Positions 36,470 through 47,290 of a DNA stretch of 64,000 bases are shown here, one piece after another. Position 1 is the stretch's first letter. The number at the start of each line of letters is the position of its first letter. The stretch is taken from NCBI RefSeq assembly GCF_015644665.1, contig NZ_JADOBQ010000002.1, positions 890,931-954,930 of the forward strand, in the 5' to 3' direction. The position numbers and the translations under genes are program-made. The stretch is from Roseobacter sp. MH60115 (GTDB lineage Bacteria; Pseudomonadota; Alphaproteobacteria; Rhodobacterales; Rhodobacteraceae). Below the pieces are notes generated by a model that was not told the DNA's origin, searched no databases, and was given only the letters and a program-made list of their open reading frames with translations.

Positions 36470-37576
36470 ATGAACCTGTCTCGCCGCAAAGCCTTGTCCC
36501 TAATCGGTGGGGGCGCCGTTCTGGCTGCATCCGCGTCTGCCGCCGGGTTTCTCGCCAGCCGAACCCCACGCGCCACTCTGGCACCGTGGGACCTTGCCGG
36601 GAGCTATGATGATCCCCGCCTCAACGCGCTCAGCTTTGCATTGCTGGCGCCGAACCCTCACAATCTGCAGCCTTGGCAGGTTGCACTTGAAGGGCAGCAC
36701 AGCCTGTCCATCTATCTGGACCCGGCCCGTCGCTTGCCGGAAACTGACCCCTATGACCGGCAGATTACCATCGGTTTGGGATGTTTTCTGGAGCAGATGG
36801 TTTTGGCCGCGGGCGCTGCGGGACACACGGTCCACTTGTCCCTCTATCCCGACGGCGCCGATGACCCGGTTGCGCGTGCAACGTTTTCCTCCGGCGGAGC
36901 GCCTGATCCGCTCAGCACGCAGATCCTCGCGCGCAGGTCCTGCAAGGAGCCATTCGAGGCGCGGCCAGTTGATGGTGTGCAAGCAAATGAATTGGAGCTC
37001 TTCGCCGACATCTACACTGATGAGACGATGGTCAGTGCGCTGAAATCGCTCACCTGGAATGCGTGGGAAACCGAGGCGCAGACACGCCGGACGATGATGG
37101 AATCCGTTGATCTGATGCGCTTTGGCAAGGCCGAGATCAATGCGAACCCGGATGGCATAGACCTCGGCGGGCCCTTCTTGGAGAGCCTGATGTTGGTCGG
37201 CATGTTGAGCCGGGATGCACAGTCTGATCCGGAGAGCGCGAGTTTCAAGCAGGGTGTCGAGATCTACCGCGAGATGCTCGCGGCAACACCGGCTTACGCC
37301 GCGCTGACCAGCGATGGCAACACACGCAGGGATCAGATCGAGGCCGGGCGACGCTGGCTCCGACTGAACCTCAAATGCACGGCCCTTGGTCTGGCACTGC
37401 ATCCCGTGAGCCAGTGTCTGCAGGAATACCCCGAAATGTCACCGCACTTTGACACGGCGCATGATCTTCTGGCGGCGCCGGGACAGACGGTTCAAATGCT
37501 GGGTCGATTGGGCTACGGTCCGCAAACGCCCCGCACGCCGCGCTGGCCTCTGGAGACAAAGCTGCTGAATGCCTGA
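36470..37576 (+). CDS. Tat-exported Acg-family FMN-binding (nitroreductase-like) protein
   Basis: 368 residues. The N-terminus has a twin-arginine signal (SRRKALS, Arg5-Arg6, then a hydrophobic Ala/Gly stretch to about residue 28). The remainder matches the Acg/nitroreductase-like group: APNPHNLQPWQV, DPYDRQITIGLGCFLEQ and LNLKCTALGLALHPVSQ. Export by Tat suggests folding around FMN in the cytoplasm. Relatives may sequester flavin or reduce quinones. It overlaps the following marR by 8 bases. Confidence 0.85.
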   Translation: MNLSRRKALSLIGGGAVLAASASAAGFLASRTPRATLAPWDLAGSYDDPRLNALSFALLAPNPHNLQPWQVALEGQHSLSIYLDPARRLPETDPYDRQITIGLGCFLEQMVLAAGAAGHTVHLSLYPDGADDPVARATFSSGGAPDPLSTQILARRSCKEPFEARPVDGVQANELELFADIYTDETMVSALKSLTWNAWETEAQTRRTMMESVDLMRFGKAEINANPDGIDLGGPFLESLMLVGMLSRDAQSDPESASFKQGVEIYREMLAATPAYAALTSDGNTRRDQIEAGRRWLRLNLKCTALGLALHPVSQCLQEYPEMSPHFDTAHDLLAAPGQTVQMLGRLGYGPQTPRTPRWPLETKLLNA

Positions 37577-38024
37577 CGACGCTCGCGCCACCTATTTCGA
37601 TGTCTTCAACGAGATCGGAATCATCGAACAGCTCAGCCGCACATTGCTTGAAGCGCGCTTGCCGGATGGCCTGATCGCACCGCATTTCGCTGTTTTGAAC
37701 CACTTGATCCGATTGGGCGACGGGCGCGCACCAATCGATATGGCGCGCGCTTTTCAGGTGCCCAAGACCTCAATGACCCACACGGTAAAGGGCCTGGAGG
37801 CGCATGGGCTTGTCGATGTGCGCCCCAATCCGGAAGACGGTCGGTCGAAACTGGTCTGGATCACGCAGAAGGGCCGCGCCGCCCGGGATCAGGCCATTGC
37901 AGATCTCACCCCAGATTTTGAGCGGCTTGCGTCGGGGTTTGACACGCATCGTCTGGACGCGATCCTGCCGGTGCTGCGGGATCTTCGCATCTTTCTGGAT
38001 GAGGACAGAAATCCGTCGGGCTGA
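37569..38024 (+). CDS. MarR-family transcriptional regulator
   Basis: 151 residues. A winged helix (residues ~45-105) with recognition helix in VPKTSMTHTVKGLEAHGLV and wing RPNPEDGRSKLVWIT, flanked by dimerisation helices. It is translationally coupled to the Acg gene, and the large palindrome upstream is a natural autoregulatory site. There is no cysteine in the N-terminal helix, so an OhrR-type thiol sensor is unlikely; a small phenolic or quinone ligand is an inference. Confidence 0.9.
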   Translation: MPDDARATYFDVFNEIGIIEQLSRTLLEARLPDGLIAPHFAVLNHLIRLGDGRAPIDMARAFQVPKTSMTHTVKGLEAHGLVDVRPNPEDGRSKLVWITQKGRAARDQAIADLTPDFERLASGFDTHRLDAILPVLRDLRIFLDEDRNPSG

Positions 38025-38026
38025 AC

Positions 38027-38818
38027 CTAGGCGCTATGCGCCCCGTCCGAGAGGGTTTTCACGAAGGCCAAAACATCCGCAACAGGTTCGCCCGCGCCGA
38101 TCTTGCCGACAATCGCCGAGCCTACGACAACGCCGTCCGCCACATCGGCAATCGCGCGTGACTTCTCCGGTGTGTTCACGCCAAAACCGACGATGACGGG
38201 CAGGCCGCTTGCCGACTTGATCCGCGCCACCTCGGGGCCGACATCCCCGGCTTGCGCTTCGGCAGCGCCGGTGATCCCGGTGATGGAGACGTAATATACA
38301 AAGCCCGAAGTGTTCTGCAGCACCCGTGGCAGCCGTTTCGCATCCGTCGTGGGGGTCGCCAGACGGATGAAGTTGAGCCCGGCCTCTTGCGCGGGCAGGC
38401 ACAATTCGCTGTCTTCTTCCGGTGGCAGGTCCACGACGATCAATCCGTCGATACCCGCGTCGATAGCCTCGGCGAGAAACCGGTCGACGCCCCGGCTGTA
38501 AATGGGATTGTAGTAGCCCATCAGGACAATCGGTGTCGTCTGGTCCTCTTTCCGAAAGGCGCGCGCCAGATCCAGCGTCCGCTGCAACGTCATTCCACCT
38601 TCCAGGGCGCGCTGCCCGGCCAGCTGGATCGTGGGGCCATCGGCCATCGGATCGGTGAAGGGCAATCCCAGTTCGATCACATCCACCCCCGCCGCCGGCA
38701 GGCCGCGCACCACCTCCAGCGATGTGTCAAAATCCGGATCTCCGGCCATGACATAGGCAACAAAGGCCTTCTTTCCGGCTTTGGAAAGCTCTGCAAACTT
38801 GGCGTCAATTCGGGTCAT
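38027..38818 (-). CDS. trpA: tryptophan synthase alpha subunit
   Basis: 263 residues, a TIM barrel that splits indole-3-glycerol phosphate. The signature [21 protein letters not shown] holds catalytic Glu (about residue 50) and Asp (about 61), and [27 protein letters not shown] is the phosphate site. It converges on marR with 2 bases between stops. It is separated from trpB, as in many Rhodobacterales. Confidence 0.97.
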   Translation of the reverse strand: MTRIDAKFAELSKAGKKAFVAYVMAGDPDFDTSLEVVRGLPAAGVDVIELGLPFTDPMADGPTIQLAGQRALEGGMTLQRTLDLARAFRKEDQTTPIVLMGYYNPIYSRGVDRFLAEAIDAGIDGLIVVDLPPEEDSELCLPAQEAGLNFIRLATPTTDAKRLPRVLQNTSGFVYYVSITGITGAAEAQAGDVGPEVARIKSASGLPVIVGFGVNTPEKSRAIADVADGVVVGSAIVGKIGAGEPVADVLAFVKTLSDGAHSA

Positions 38819-38969
38819 CAGGCTGGCCTTTCGTGGTATCGCCCCGCAATGCCGAAAACCAAACGGAAAATCAATGCATCAACGGCCACTCTGTGCCACT
38901 TGTCGGAAATGGCGCGGCCTATCAGGATTTCCCCCTTTAGATTTTCCAAAGACCGCCTACCTATCAGCC

Positions 38970-39161
38970 ATGAATTACTTGCTCGCCATTCTGCTGCCAC
39001 CGCTGTCGATCCTGCTGACCGGCCGGGTGATCCTCGCCATTCTGGTATTTCTCATCTGGATCCCCGCACTCATCTTTTCCGGTGGTCTGACCCATCCGAT
39101 GTTCATCCTTCTGGCGTGGTTTCTGATCTTCCACGCCCGCGAAGATCGGCGTCACCGCTAG
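38970..39161 (+). CDS. Pmp3/YqaE-like small membrane protein
   Basis: 63 residues with two hydrophobic helices (residues ~2-36 and ~44-56). The N-terminal LLAILLPPLSILL matches the Pmp3/YqaE proteolipid signature, and IPALI occupies the position of the usual WIPG. The family modulates membrane potential or salt tolerance in yeast and plants; its bacterial role is unclear. ATG 38970 is the only start that gives the family N-terminus. The ribosome site is poor. Confidence 0.7.
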   Translation: MNYLLAILLPPLSILLTGRVILAILVFLIWIPALIFSGGLTHPMFILLAWFLIFHAREDRRHR

Positions 39162-39220
39162 GTCTTGTCTTGGCCTGTCAGACCCCCTAGGACAAGCGCC
39201 ACCACAACAAGGACGTCGAT

Positions 39221-40318
39221 ATGGGTTTCAAGATGGGTATCGTGGGGTTGCCAAATGTAGGCAAATCCACTCTTTTCAATGCGTTGACCCGCACCGCTGC
39301 AGCGCAGGCGGCGAATTTTCCATTTTGCACCATCGAACCGAATGTCGGCGACGTTGCGGTGCCGGACGCGCGTCTCGACCGTCTGGCGGAGATCGCGCAG
39401 TCGAAGCAGATCATTCCTACCCGCATGACATTTGTCGATATCGCCGGTCTGGTGAAAGGGGCCTCAAAAGGCGAGGGGTTGGGCAACCAGTTTCTGGCCA
39501 ACATCCGTGAAGTTGATGCGATTGCGCATGTGCTGCGCTGTTTCGAGGACGGGGATGTCACCCATGTTGAGGGCCGGGTCGATCCGGTTGCTGACGCAGA
39601 GACCATCGAAACAGAGTTGATGCTGGCCGATATCGAGAGCATTGAAAAACGCTTGCAGAACATTGTCCGTAAAGTGCGGGGGGGCGATAAGGAGGCGGTA
39701 CAACAGGAACGCTTGATGCGTGCCGCGCTGGAAGCTCTGGAGCAAGGTAAGCCCGCGCGCGTGGTTGAGGTCGACGCCGAAGATCTGCGCGCCTGGAAGC
39801 TGCTGCAGCTTCTGACGACCAAACCTGTGCTCTACGTGTGCAACGTGGGCGAGGCGGAGGCCGCGGAAGGCAACGCGCATGCGGCCAAAGTTGCCGAAAT
39901 GGCGGCTGCCGAAGGCAATGCCCATGTCGTGATCTCTGCGCAGATCGAAGAAGAGATTAGCCAGCTGGAGCCCGAAGAGGCGACGATGTTTCTGGAGGAA
40001 ATGGGTCTGTCGGAAGCGGGTCTGGATCGCTTGATCCAAGCGGGATACGCGCTGCTGCACCTCGAAACGTATTTTACCGTTGGCCCGAAGGAAGCCCGCG
40101 CCTGGACCATTCGGCATGGTACCAGCGCACCGAAAGCCGCCGGGGTCATTCACGGAGATTTCGAGAAGGGGTTCATCCGGGCAGAGACGATTAGCTACAA
40201 TGATTTTGTGTCGCTGGGCGGTGAGCAGCCCGCAAAAGAAGCGGGTAAAATGCGCGCAGAAGGCAAATCATACGTCGTCAAGGACGGTGATGTGCTCCAT
40301 TTCCTCTTCAACACCTGA
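39221..40318 (+). CDS. ychF: redox-regulated ATPase YchF (OLA1 family)
   Basis: 365 residues. An Obg-like P-loop domain (GLPNVGKS, residues 9-16; [20 protein letters not shown] as switch/Walker B) has an inserted coiled coil (residues ~120-200). A C-terminal TGS domain follows, ending in GDVLHFLFN. YchF prefers ATP to GTP, binds ribosomes and is a negative regulator of oxidative-stress responses in E. coli. It is isolated and followed by 157 bases with nothing recognised. Confidence 0.96.
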   Translation: MGFKMGIVGLPNVGKSTLFNALTRTAAAQAANFPFCTIEPNVGDVAVPDARLDRLAEIAQSKQIIPTRMTFVDIAGLVKGASKGEGLGNQFLANIREVDAIAHVLRCFEDGDVTHVEGRVDPVADAETIETELMLADIESIEKRLQNIVRKVRGGDKEAVQQERLMRAALEALEQGKPARVVEVDAEDLRAWKLLQLLTTKPVLYVCNVGEAEAAEGNAHAAKVAEMAAAEGNAHVVISAQIEEEISQLEPEEATMFLEEMGLSEAGLDRLIQAGYALLHLETYFTVGPKEARAWTIRHGTSAPKAAGVIHGDFEKGFIRAETISYNDFVSLGGEQPAKEAGKMRAEGKSYVVKDGDVLHFLFNT

Positions 40319-40475
40319 AAGATCTTAAGTTTCTGGAATTATGCGGACCGGTTCTTCCAACGTCGCGATCTAGCGGGGACCGAAATCACCCTTTCTAGGT
40401 TGTCGATGCAGGGGCCTGTCCGCGCGACTGAATTCTGGGACATCGCCTGGCACCACCGCATCCCGACCAGCAGAC

Positions 40476-43262
40476 TCAGGCGGATTTCACCTCTTTTTCC
40501 TGCATCGCCCCTGTTTCTTCGCCGTCGGAGTTGACCTCTTTCTGATCGACGACAAATCCCGCGACGAGTTTCGCAAGTTTTCCAGCTTCGCCGGTAAGGG
40601 CCTGGCTGGCGGCTGTTGTGGTCTCGAACATCGCGGCGTTTTGCTGGGTCGATCTGTCGAGTTGTTCCACTGCGGTGTTGATCTCGGTGATACCGGTCGA
40701 TTGTTCGTTGGCAGAGTTGGCGATTTCGGACACGTTCTGAGATACGTTCGTGATGCCCTTGAGAATGGTCTCAAGCGCCTCGCTGGTTTGATCGATCAAC
40801 GCGACGCCGCTTTCAACATGTCCCGCAGACTCCGAGATCAACCCATTGATTTGCAAAGCGGCTTCCGAACAACGATGCGCGAGGATGCGCACTTCTGACG
40901 CGACAACGGCAAAACCGCGTCCGGCTTCACCCGCGCGGGCAGCCTCGACACCCGCGTTCAGGGCCAACAGATTCGTCTGAAAGGCAATGGAATCGATGAC
41001 CTCGACTATTTTGGAGATTTTCGAAGAGGACGTCTCGATCTCGCTCATCGCGTTCACCGCGTCGTGCATCACCTGCTGACTGGTTTCGGCGTCTTTTTTG
41101 ACCGTCTCGACGGTCGTGGTCGCGTCTGATGCGCCCCGTGCAGCCGACGAAACGCTGCTTGTCAACTCACTCAAGGCAGCGGCGGTTTCCTCTAGTGTCG
41201 CGGCTGCATTCTCCGTTCTGCGCGACAGATCAAGCGACGAAGAAGCGATCTCGGCGCTGCTGGCGTCAATCATACCTGAACTGTCACCGATTCTGCGGAT
41301 GAGGTCCGCCAGGTTTGCCACCGCATCATTGAAATCCTGACGCAAGGCCTCGTATGCGCCGGGAAACTCGGTGTCGATTGTGCGGCTAAGGTCCCCTGCA
41401 GAAAGACGCTGCAAGCTGCGGGCGAGCTCTGAAACCACGGCCTCTTGCTCATCTGCATGTGCCTTGCGCTCCGCCTCGGCTGCGGCGCGGGCTTGTTCAT
41501 TGCGCGCTTGTTCAGCGGCCTCTCGCTCGCGCTCTTCGCGCTCCCGTTTGGCTTCTGCGTCGCGGTCCCGCTGCTCAGCCTCCTGCTTGGCTTTCTCGGC
41601 TGCGCGTTCGGCCTCCAGCATCTCTTTTTGCCGCCGCTGGTCTTCCTCCTGCAGGTGAATGCGTTCAAGCGCGCCATCCCGGAAGACCTCAAGTGCATGG
41701 GCGAGGCGTCCAATCTCGCCTTTCTTGCTGCCCAATCCTTCGATCTCTGACAGATCACCCGATGCCAGGCGCTCCGTCACAGACGTCACCTTGTTCAAAG
41801 GTTGCGTCACCATCTTCCAGATCAGCAAGGGGGCCAGCAGCACAAGTGCAAGGCTTGCCCAGGCGATTTGCTGCATCCGTCCGCGTGCCTGAGCAACCTC
41901 GAGGTTCAGCGCCTCAGAGGTTGCGTCAATCTTGTCCTGGGCAGCGCCCGCGACGGCACTGATTTCTGAACCGATCTCCTGAACGGCACGGGCGGCACTC
42001 TGCGCGGAAACCACGGCTTTTTGCTGCGCATCAAAGGCGGCTGACCTTGTCGCGCCAATTCCCGTCTCCGCATCAGCAATTTCGAGAATGGCCTCGAGGT
42101 TTTGCGTGATCTCCTGAGAGGCATTCTCCATGGCGTCCCGCAGTTTTGCAGCATTCACATTCAGTGCGTCCTGGAGACGCGCGAGTTCCTGTGGATCGCG
42201 CGCCAGGGCTGTTTGCATGGCGGCGGCAAAGAAGGACTTGGTTGCCGCGTCAAGCGCAGCCTGTCGCCGGATGCGGGTTACTTGGTCGTCCATCAGACCA
42301 CGAATGGAATCGTCGTTTGTGGTCTTTGCGTCATCGCTGTTGATCACCAGTTCAAAGTAGATGTCATCAAGTGCCGTCGCCAGCGCGGCATCGATCTCCT
42401 GGCGCAACGACAGTATTTCTTCAGGTTTGAGTGACGTACGGCCAGAGGAGAAAATGGTCTGGAAATCGGCTTCGGCCTTTTGCACGAGCGCATAGAGGTC
42501 CGACGACCCACCGGCTTCCTCGATCACCGGCAGCAATGTGTTCAATTGATCCTGGGCTGCGTCGGACAGATCTGTCAGGATCGAAATCAGAGCTGGATCG
42601 CGTGTGTTCAGAGTGCTCAGCGCAATTCCGGACAGCAGATTAATCTCCGCGCGCACCTGTAGCGTGGCCTGATAGACGGCGAAGTCCTTTTCGATCAATT
42701 GCGCCAGAGTTTGATCGATGTTTGCAATCGTATCGTCCGCCCCGATGACCAGGTCGAAATAGGCGTCATCAGAGGCCTGATCGAGCAATGCGCTTGCGGT
42801 GGTTGAGAGTATCAGCGCGTTTTCAACATCTGCCGCAAGACTGTCGGCGCGGGCGAATGCTTCAGACCGGGCGTTGCTAAGCGCTGTCAGGGCGCTTTCC
42901 ACCTGGGTTATGTCATCGGTAAGGACGCTGGCCTGCTCGGGGTCAAGGTTTTGGACGGCGTCGCTGATGTCTGCGATCACCAGTTGTGTCCGACCTGACA
43001 AGTTGCTCAGTTCTTCTTCGTTGCGGGCGATCAGGATGTTGGAGAGGACATCGCGCACCCGATCAGCGGCGGCCACAACCTGGGCGCTGTTGCGCAGGAC
43101 GGGCAGGCGTTCCTCCGAGAGCACCGCCATGTTCGTGGCAATTGACTGAAACACCATCCAGCCGATGATGATGGCCGCGGCGGTCATCGCGGCCAGCGCG
43201 CCAAAAATCAGCGCAAGGCGCATCAGGACGGATCCAAAGAGGTTAGAAACGATGGAACCCAT
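40476..43262 (-). CDS. methyl-accepting chemotaxis protein with very large periplasmic domain
   Basis: 928 residues from ATG 43262 (AAGGG upstream). Membrane helix 1 (residues ~10-36) and helix 2 (~462-482) enclose about 425 periplasmic residues predicted largely helical. HAMP 1 follows, then an extremely charged coiled coil (~540-605; Glu, Arg, Ala, Gln), a second HAMP-like segment (LSAGDLSRTIDTEFPG) and the signalling hairpin with tip FQTNLLALNAGVEAARAGEAGRGF region (~760-795). It is transcribed after the solute-binding protein gene, 94 bases downstream of its stop. No CheW/A genes are nearby. Confidence 0.92.
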   Translation of the reverse strand: MGSIVSNLFGSVLMRLALIFGALAAMTAAAIIIGWMVFQSIATNMAVLSEERLPVLRNSAQVVAAADRVRDVLSNILIARNEEELSNLSGRTQLVIADISDAVQNLDPEQASVLTDDITQVESALTALSNARSEAFARADSLAADVENALILSTTASALLDQASDDAYFDLVIGADDTIANIDQTLAQLIEKDFAVYQATLQVRAEINLLSGIALSTLNTRDPALISILTDLSDAAQDQLNTLLPVIEEAGGSSDLYALVQKAEADFQTIFSSGRTSLKPEEILSLRQEIDAALATALDDIYFELVINSDDAKTTNDDSIRGLMDDQVTRIRRQAALDAATKSFFAAAMQTALARDPQELARLQDALNVNAAKLRDAMENASQEITQNLEAILEIADAETGIGATRSAAFDAQQKAVVSAQSAARAVQEIGSEISAVAGAAQDKIDATSEALNLEVAQARGRMQQIAWASLALVLLAPLLIWKMVTQPLNKVTSVTERLASGDLSEIEGLGSKKGEIGRLAHALEVFRDGALERIHLQEEDQRRQKEMLEAERAAEKAKQEAEQRDRDAEAKREREEREREAAEQARNEQARAAAEAERKAHADEQEAVVSELARSLQRLSAGDLSRTIDTEFPGAYEALRQDFNDAVANLADLIRRIGDSSGMIDASSAEIASSSLDLSRRTENAAATLEETAAALSELTSSVSSAARGASDATTTVETVKKDAETSQQVMHDAVNAMSEIETSSSKISKIVEVIDSIAFQTNLLALNAGVEAARAGEAGRGFAVVASEVRILAHRCSEAALQINGLISESAGHVESGVALIDQTSEALETILKGITNVSQNVSEIANSANEQSTGITEINTAVEQLDRSTQQNAAMFETTTAASQALTGEAGKLAKLVAGFVVDQKEVNSDGEETGAMQEKEVKSA

Positions 43263-43356
43263 AGTGGTGCCCTTCCCATTCAGTCGATGCGGGCGGTGCC
43301 GCGGTGTATTCATCGCTGGAAGGGACCCGGATAATCACCCGGGCCCCGATCTTGTA

Positions 43357-44511
43357 TCAGCTGCCCGGATGCATGGCCTCAAAAGTGCCGTCGGACAGAA
43401 TACGTGTCAGGAAGACATCGTCGGACCCTTGGTTGTCGCCTGGGCCGAACGTCAGCGTCATGCCATCCAGATCGATGGTGCCGAGCGTGTTCATCGCCGT
43501 CATGAAGCTGTCGCGCGTCAGATCGGCCCCGGCCTTGCGGAGACCTTCGACAACCAACCGGCCGGCGACATAGCCTTCCAGCGACACGAAACCGGGCTCG
43601 GCGCTTGCGTCAAGCGCGCTGAGGGCGGCCTGATACTCTGCCACGATGGCCAGATTAGTGTCCCAGGGCTGTGGGACGACCTGGCTGACGATCACGCCGT
43701 CGCCATCGGGCCCTAGCTCAGCGGCCAGTGCTTTTGATCCGACAAAGGAGATGGTGACGAATGTCGGGTCCATTTTCATCTTGCGCGACAGTTTGATGAA
43801 TTCGGCCAGTGGCTTGTAGGCACCAACCATAACGATCGCCTGGGGCTTTGCCTTACGGATATCCAGCAGCGCGGATTTTACCGCGACCGTGTTGCGGGTG
43901 TAGCTGCCTTGCGCCACCAGCGACATGCCGCGCGCGTCCAGCGCTTTCTCAACGCCTGCCAGACCGACGCGACCGAAACCGTCATCCTGGAACAGGATCG
44001 CGATGTCTGTCAGACCAAGGTCATCCACCAGATAGTCCACCCACGCCTGCGTTTCTGCATCATAGGTCGCGCGCACGTTGACGACGTTCTGAAGCGCGGA
44101 GTCGCGCAAGAAACCGGCACCGGTGAAAGGTGCAATCATCGGCATATTCGCTTCCGTGGCAATGGGTTGCGTGGCCTTCGTTGTGGGGGTGCCCACCGGG
44201 CCGACCAGCGCGAGATAGTCACCGCTGTCGATGACCGAGCGGGTCTGCGTGACGGAGCGGTCGGGCTCGTAGCCATCATCCATGCTGGTCAGGCTGATGC
44301 TGCGCCCGTTGATCCCGCCTGCGCGGTTGGCTTCTTCGAAGGCCGCCAGAAGACCCTGGCGCATGCCGGTCCCAAGGGCGGCAGCCGGGCCTTCGAGGGC
44401 GGCGACTTGGGCAAATTGAATACTGTCGTCGGTGACGCCTTGCTCAGCGGCAAGCGGCCCGGCGGCCAGTGCAATCGTGGCAAAGGCGGCGGCGCGCGAA
44501 AAGTGAAACAT
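43357..44511 (-). CDS. periplasmic ligand-binding protein (branched-chain amino acid/Leu-Ile-Val type)
   Basis: 384 residues from ATG 44511. A signal peptide (ends LAAEQ, residue ~23) precedes a type I periplasmic binding fold (residues ~25-384): DSIQFAQVAALEGPAAALG, GRSISLTSMDDGYEPD and PMIAPFTGAGFLRD are family landmarks. Such proteins bind amino acids, urea, amides or aromatic acids for ABC uptake. No permease or ATPase genes are adjacent; the only partner is the chemoreceptor downstream. Confidence 0.88.
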   Translation of the reverse strand: MFHFSRAAAFATIALAAGPLAAEQGVTDDSIQFAQVAALEGPAAALGTGMRQGLLAAFEEANRAGGINGRSISLTSMDDGYEPDRSVTQTRSVIDSGDYLALVGPVGTPTTKATQPIATEANMPMIAPFTGAGFLRDSALQNVVNVRATYDAETQAWVDYLVDDLGLTDIAILFQDDGFGRVGLAGVEKALDARGMSLVAQGSYTRNTVAVKSALLDIRKAKPQAIVMVGAYKPLAEFIKLSRKMKMDPTFVTISFVGSKALAAELGPDGDGVIVSQVVPQPWDTNLAIVAEYQAALSALDASAEPGFVSLEGYVAGRLVVEGLRKAGADLTRDSFMTAMNTLGTIDLDGMTLTFGPGDNQGSDDVFLTRILSDGTFEAMHPGS

Positions 44512-44826
44512 GATAATATCCCGAAAGCTGTTGTCAGTCTGCGACAATAAGGCGCGCAGAACTCAACAAACATTTAATGCGTCATGGGAATGGTAAGGAT
44601 TGCAGCGCCGCGCCACGGCCGATTTATGCGGAAGGTCACGCGGGTGACATGAGCGTCTGTTGAGAAAACCGTTTAAGATCAGGCCGCCCGCGACCTTTGG
44701 ATCGGTTCTAACGGGGAGATTAATCTGTGTGGATTGCGCCCTGATCGAGGTTGTTAGAAATTGAATGATTTGCAGACTATGCGAAGGCTGATGCCGCCGG
44801 GACCCTCCGCGAGAGGGGACCGCGAC
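44512..44826. other. 315-base intergenic region, nothing recognised
   Basis: It holds the upstream region of the binding-protein gene and the 3' flank of the gene at 44827. No ORF with plausible composition, no clear promoter and no clear terminator was found. Confidence 0.4.
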
Positions 44827-45234
44827 TCAATCGTCACCCTTCATCAGCCGGTCTGCCTTCTTGCGCACCAACACCGATCTCAGATCATGCATTGCCAGCA
44901 GCAAGTCGTCAGTCACGGCCTCCAGCTGATCGGCTGTTGCCCGCGATTGGGCCCATTGTGTGGTCAGGTTCATGTGGTCCACCGCGCGGTGGATATCGTC
45001 GATGTCCCGCCTGGCAAGAAGTGCGGTGCGCTCGGCGATCCAGTCCTGAATGACCGTCAGATCGGCATCTGAAAGCGTTCGGTCGCCTTGCGGCTTGATA
45101 TCGCCGTTGCGGATGTTCACAACGGCAATCTGATCCATCTCTATGCGCCGCTGCCGGTTTTCGGTGTCGACACGAAACACCGCGGCCCCGTTTTCTCGGA
45201 CGCGAAAATAGTACTCCGGCAGCTCTCCTGACAT
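44827..45234 (-). CDS. conserved hypothetical protein
   Basis: 135 residues, cytosolic, not recognised. The first half (PEYYFRVRENGAAVFRVDTE) is strand-rich. Residues ~75-135 are helical (DLTVIQDWIAERTALLARRD), with a basic end. Highly charged with Asp and Arg. It lies 13 bases downstream of aspC on the same strand and is probably co-transcribed. Confidence 0.65.
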   Translation of the reverse strand: MSGELPEYYFRVRENGAAVFRVDTENRQRRIEMDQIAVVNIRNGDIKPQGDRTLSDADLTVIQDWIAERTALLARRDIDDIHRAVDHMNLTTQWAQSRATADQLEAVTDDLLLAMHDLRSVLVRKKADRLMKGDD

Positions 45235-45247
45235 AGCGTGTCCTTGT

Positions 45248-46516
<1,269 letters not shown>

Positions 46517-46538
46517 TCATCGCAAAGGAGATCAAAGC

Positions 46539-46946
46539 ATGCACGATACTCAAGACTGGTACGGTCCCGAGACAGCGACATTTGGCGACCGCGTGGCTGC
46601 GGCCCGTGACATGGCCGATATGACGCAGGCTCAGCTGGCCCGCCGCCTTGGGGTGCGTGTCTCCACGCTCCGGGCTTGGGAAAACGATCTCAGCGAACCG
46701 CGTGCCAACCGCCTGTCGATGATGGCGGGGCTTTTGAACGTATCGATGATGTGGCTGATCAACGGTCAGGGCGAAGGCCTTGATGCGCCGATGGAAGAAG
46801 CCAGCCTGCCAGCCTCTGCGCATGATATCCTCAATGAGTTGCGTGACCTGCGCACCGATATGATTGCTCGTGTGGAACAGATGGGCCGGCTGGAGAAGAA
46901 ATTGCGGGCGGCCCTGAAGGAAGATCTGCATGAAAGAGCCGCGTGA
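46539..46946 (+). CDS. XRE-family transcriptional regulator
   Basis: 135 residues from ATG 46539 (AAAGGAG upstream). A helix-turn-helix (DMTQAQLARRLGVRVSTLRAWEND) occupies residues ~20-80. The C-terminal ~55 residues are a helical, probably dimerising, coiled coil (DILNELRDLRTDMIARVEQM). It overlaps sdhE by 17 bases and is divergent from aspC, so it could regulate either; no operator was recognised. Confidence 0.88.
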   Translation: MHDTQDWYGPETATFGDRVAAARDMADMTQAQLARRLGVRVSTLRAWENDLSEPRANRLSMMAGLLNVSMMWLINGQGEGLDAPMEEASLPASAHDILNELRDLRTDMIARVEQMGRLEKKLRAALKEDLHERAA

Positions 46947-47196
46947 GACGCGCATCAAGCGTCTGAAAATGCGGTCGATGCGGCGCGGGATCAAAGAGAT
47001 GGACGTGATCCTGCAGCCTTTCGCCGAAGCCAACCTCGAGGACATGGATGAGGCCGGGCTGCGTCTCTACGACGATATGCTCAGCGAGAACGACCATGAT
47101 CTTTATCAATGGGTTAGCCGGCAGACGCCGGCTCCTGATCGCTATGCTGCGCTGATCGATCAGATCGTGGATCAGCTGCCGCGCGGCTCTGTCTGA
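46930..47196 (+). CDS. sdhE: succinate dehydrogenase assembly factor SdhE
   Basis: 88 residues, a small helical protein that promotes covalent FAD attachment to SdhA. The family motif RGxxEMD is present as RRGIKEMDVIL, and YDDMLSENDHDLYQWV is the second conserved helix. It overlaps the XRE gene by 17 bases, so its translation depends on that gene's message. The sdh operon is not in the window. Confidence 0.92.
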   Translation: MKEPRETRIKRLKMRSMRRGIKEMDVILQPFAEANLEDMDEAGLRLYDDMLSENDHDLYQWVSRQTPAPDRYAALIDQIVDQLPRGSV

Positions 47197-47290
47197 CGCA
47201 CCACCGTACGCGCCATTTTCGCGTTTTTAACGAATTATTGGCGTTTCTCACGCAAATTCCGACCAAATTAGAACGAGTCGGAGCGCGTAA

